From positions 1 to 32,223 of IMG/VR virus record IMGVR_UViG_3300017724_001819: a DNA stretch of 32,223 nt; one strand, 5' to 3'. The notes under the pieces are model-generated. The model made no database searches. It saw only the letters and a list, made by a program, of their open reading frames with translations, and was not told where the DNA came from. Below are positions 31,283-32,223 of this stretch, in pieces; within the stretch, counting starts at the first letter, position 1; each line of letters opens with the position of its first letter. The translations under genes and the position numbers were made by a program. The stretch is from a virus.

Positions 31283-31283
31283 T
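31254..31283 (+). promoter_or_regulatory. Early-type promoter of uvsX, overlapping an epimerase stop codon
   Basis: GTGTAC (31254-31259), 18-nt spacer ending TGG, TATAAT (31278-31283). The repeat AACTGTG occurs at 31250 and 31270. The last ten codons of the upstream gene are made of promoter sequence, and its TAA stop is within the TATAAT. Confidence 0.9.
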
Positions 31284-31315
31284 ATACTATAAAATGAAAA
31301 AGGAGTAAAAAATAT

Positions 31316-32223
31316 ATGTCAATCATGGACAAACTTAAAAAGAATTCAAAGCTTTCTCACACTGAAATTCTTTCTGAGTCTAAATTTTTTAACGAGAAAG
31401 AAATGACACCAACACCAGTTCCTATGGTGAACGTGGCATTATCTGGTTCAGTTGATGGTGGATTAGTAAATGGTCTAACTGTTTTAGCTGGTCCATCAAA
31501 ACACTTTAAAACATCATTTGCTTTAATGATGGCTTCTTCTTATCTTAAGAAACATAAAGATGCTGTATTGCTATTTTATGATTCAGAATTTGGTTCACCT
31601 CAAGCATACTTTGATCAGTTTGAAATTGATACTTCAAGAGTACTGCATACGCCAATTACAAATGTAGAAGAATTGAAATTTGATTTGATCGGCCAACTTG
31701 AAGCAATTGATCGAAAAGAAGACGTAATCATTGTCATTGATTCAATTGGTAACTTAGCATCTAAAAAAGAAATGGAAGATGCTATCAATGAAAAATCTGT
31801 AGCAGATATGTCAAGAGCAAAAGCACTTAAGGGTCTGTTTAGAATGGCAACTCCTTATTTAGCAATGAAAAATATTCCGTTGCTAGCAGTCAATCATACG
31901 TATCAAGAAATTGGTTTGTTTCCTAAAGCAATTGTTTCAGGTGGAACCGGTATCTATTACTCAGCAGATAATATTTGGATTCTTGGTCGTCAACAAGATA
32001 AAGTAGGAACAGAAATTAAAGGTTACCACTTTGTCATTAATGTGGAGAAATCAAGATTTGTTAAAGAAAAATCTAAAATTCCTATCTCAGTTTCTTGGGA
32101 AGGTGGGGTTGAGCCTTATAGTGGTTTGCTCGCCGTTGGTCTTGCTGGTAACTATGTTGCTAAGCCTTCTAATGGTTGGTACTGTCACGTTGACCGTAGC
32201 ACTGGCGAGCTTATGGATGCCAA
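31316..32223 (+). CDS. uvsX: RecA-like recombinase UvsX (3' end cut by the window)
   Basis: Strand-exchange protein for recombination-dependent replication, working with UvsY. About 302 codons are present of about 390 in T4. Walker A GPSKHFKTSF (about residues 59-68), the LLFYDSEFGSPQAYF block, Walker B VIIVIDSIGNLASKKE, the DNA-binding loop near TPYLAMKNIPLLAVNHTYQ, and VEKSRFVKEKSK all match T4 UvsX closely. The ATG at 31316 has AGGAG 11 bases upstream; it is preferred over the nearby in-frame ATG three codons later. The reading frame is open to the window end. Confidence 0.97.
   Translation, partial: MSIMDKLKKNSKLSHTEILSESKFFNEKEMTPTPVPMVNVALSGSVDGGLVNGLTVLAGPSKHFKTSFALMMASSYLKKHKDAVLLFYDSEFGSPQAYFDQFEIDTSRVLHTPITNVEELKFDLIGQLEAIDRKEDVIIVIDSIGNLASKKEMEDAINEKSVADMSRAKALKGLFRMATPYLAMKNIPLLAVNHTYQEIGLFPKAIVSGGTGIYYSADNIWILGRQQDKVGTEIKGYHFVINVEKSRFVKEKSKIPISVSWEGGVEPYSGLLAVGLAGNYVAKPSNGWYCHVDRSTGELMDA

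Noticed and set aside
243-31332. Frames on the - strand (for example 11479-12048, 2369-2695, 27710-28006)
   Set aside because: They lie wholly opposite recognised genes, lack ribosome sites, and encode proteins with no recognisable pattern.

Overview
The window is about 32 kb of an AT-rich, densely packed phage genome in which every convincing gene lies on the + strand. The order of core genes (21-22-23, uvsY-uvsW, 55-47-46-45-44-62-regA, 43, uvsX) is that of a T4-like myovirus, in the arrangement known from marine T4-like phages such as cyanophages and pelagiphages. Several small genes found in those marine relatives sit between the core genes. No photosynthesis genes, tRNAs, insertion sequences, CRISPR arrays or integration genes are seen. 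The host cannot be named. E. coli-like extended -10 promoters and a class A small heat-shock gene with a ROSE-like leader make a marine proteobacterium the best guess.

Layout. 1-3302: prohead and capsid block (gp67-like tail end, a gp68-position gene, protease gp21, scaffold gp22, capsid gp23), closed by a UUCG-loop terminator. 3355-7407: a mixed early/late promoter, a tail-tube-like protein, an SGNH hydrolase, a TauD-like protein, then UvsY and UvsW. 7403-8094: a late promoter, a conserved hypothetical gene, and a 202-bp intergenic region with two promoters pointing away from each other. 8095-14744: late sigma factor gp55, Mre11/Rad50-like gp47/46, clamp gp45, clamp loader gp44/62, repressor RegA and four small genes. 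14741-16741: sulfotransferase, 2OG-Fe(II) oxygenase, Hsp20 with a possible RNA thermometer, and three very small genes. 16838-21139: DNA polymerase gp43, a phosphomannomutase-like HAD protein, a membrane protein and another 2OG-Fe(II) oxygenase. 21195-25040: MazG-like pyrophosphatase, AEP-primase-like protein, PD-(D/E)XK nuclease, four tiny genes, an Nmad1-like protein, a cupin and a nucleotidyltransferase. 25103-31282: one apparent transcription unit with a thymidylate-synthase-family enzyme carrying the dCMP-type Asp, a deoxycytidylate deaminase, a probable glycosyltransferase, two UDP-glucuronate-4-epimerase-like proteins, a short UDP-glucose dehydrogenase and a C5-cytosine methyltransferase. 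uvsX begins at 31316 and runs off the end.

Expression. A recurring promoter (GTGTAC or GTTTAC, 18-nt spacer ending TGG, TATAAT) precedes nine transcription units and defines them well; one further copy points left. Two intergenic TATAAATA boxes look like gp55-dependent late promoters. The most interesting items are the 25-31 kb operon, read as a candidate cytosine hypermodification or sugar-decoration pathway, the ROSE-like hairpin before hsp20, and the lone leftward promoter at 7926-7955.
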